From positions 1 to 6,887 of the forward strand of contig DLGN01000401.1 of assembly GCA_002482715.1 (NCBI GenBank): 6,887 nt of DNA, written 5' to 3'. Position 1 is the first letter of the stretch. Each line of letters starts with the position of its first letter. The stretch is from Oxalobacteraceae bacterium UBA7693 (GTDB taxonomy: Bacteria; Pseudomonadota; Gammaproteobacteria; Burkholderiales; Burkholderiaceae_D). Below the pieces are notes generated by a model. That model made no database searches. It was not told the origin of the DNA and saw only the letters and a list, made by a program, of their open reading frames with translations. Position numbers and translations under genes: made by a program. Shown here one piece after another: positions 6,371 through 6,887 of this stretch.

Positions 6371-6887
6371 ACGCGCTGATTATTTTTAGTTTGTTATTGT
6401 TGTTAATGCTAACCGGCATGCCGATTTCTATCGCGCTCGGTTTAACTGTGTTGACCTTCTTGTTCACGATGACGACGGTACCAATTGAGTCGGTTGCCTT
6501 GAAACTTTTTACTGGTATCGAAAAGTTTGAAATCATGGCGATTCCCTTCTTTATTCTGGCAGGTAATTTCTTGACGCATGGTGGAGTCGCCAGACGCATG
6601 ATTAATTTCGCGACCTCAATGGTTGGGCATTGGCATGGCGGTTTAGCATTGGCGGGCGTGATCGCTTGTGCTTTGTTTGCAGCAGTGTCGGGCTCTTCAC
6701 CTGCAACCGTGGTGGCGATTGGCTCTATCATCATGCCAGCGATGGTCAGACAAGGTTATCCAAAAGGATTTGGTGCGGGTGTGATAACGACGTCTGGTGC
6801 TCTAGGCATTTTGATTCCACCTTCGATCGTGATGGTGATGTATTCGGTATCGACTAATACCTCTGTTGGCCAACTGTTTATGGCTGG
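6367..6887 (+). CDS. dctM: TRAP transporter large membrane subunit DctM (5' part, truncated by window edge)
   Basis: An ATG overlapping the dctQ stop by four bases opens a frame that stays open for 173 codons to the right edge. The product is strongly hydrophobic and shows the DctM/ion-transporter family signatures: an N-terminal helix pair with TGMPISIALG (16-25), AIPFFILAG (58-66), GSSPATVVAIGSI (109-121) and GILIPPSIVMV (147-157). Family members are about 420-440 residues with about 12 helices or helical segments, so roughly the first 40 percent is present. DctM forms the sodium- or proton-coupled translocation pathway; the SGSSPAT and ILIPPS segments belong to its conserved transport core. 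AGAGG at 6355-6359, seven bases upstream and inside dctQ, is a good ribosome binding site. No frameshift or premature stop is visible in the part seen. Confidence 0.95.
   Translation, partial: MNALIIFSLLLLLMLTGMPISIALGLTVLTFLFTMTTVPIESVALKLFTGIEKFEIMAIPFFILAGNFLTHGGVARRMINFATSMVGHWHGGLALAGVIACALFAAVSGSSPATVVAIGSIIMPAMVRQGYPKGFGAGVITTSGALGILIPPSIVMVMYSVSTNTSVGQLFMA

Noticed and set aside
6297..6734. Minus-strand frame of 145 codons at the right end
   Set aside because: It is opposite dctQ and dctM, whose products match TRAP families throughout; its sequence is the expected shadow of a membrane protein gene.

Overview
The window looks like ordinary chromosome of a betaproteobacterium, probably Burkholderiales with moderate to low GC (for example an Oxalobacteraceae/Undibacterium-like organism). 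This placement is an inference from protein character and gene order: tsaE-amiC divergent from queG, a FixJ-type DctSR pair beside dctPQM, and a Tat-type AmiC leader. No mobile elements, RNA genes, CRISPR arrays or foreign-looking segments were seen. Genes fill nearly the whole window, and no gene-free gap exceeds about 145 bases.

Left part (1-1909): a housekeeping block. On the minus strand, tsaE (tRNA t6A synthesis ATPase) is followed after 13 bases by the 5' part of an AmiC-type N-acetylmuramoyl-L-alanine amidase, which runs off the left edge. Divergent from them, 44 bases away, is queG (epoxyqueuosine reductase, last step of queuosine synthesis). Two tRNA-modification genes and a cell-wall amidase therefore sit together, echoing the yjeS-yjeF-yjeE-amiB cluster of enterobacteria but without yjeF/nnr between them.

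Right part (1912-6887): a complete C4-dicarboxylate TRAP uptake locus apart from the truncated last gene. The minus-strand operon dctS-dctR encodes a membrane sensor histidine kinase and a FixJ/NarL-type response regulator. Divergent from it is dctP-dctQ-dctM: periplasmic binding protein, small membrane subunit and large membrane subunit (only the first 173 residues of DctM are inside the window). By analogy with Rhodobacter capsulatus DctSR/DctPQM, DctS senses external dicarboxylate, phosphorylates DctR, and DctR activates dctPQM. The intergenic region contains a perfect 14-bp palindrome placed just upstream of a plausible dctP promoter, a good candidate DctR operator. An 11-bp perfect hairpin between dctP and dctQ probably sets the excess of binding protein over membrane subunits.

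No clearly undescribed system was found. The most useful leads are the two non-coding elements of the dct locus.
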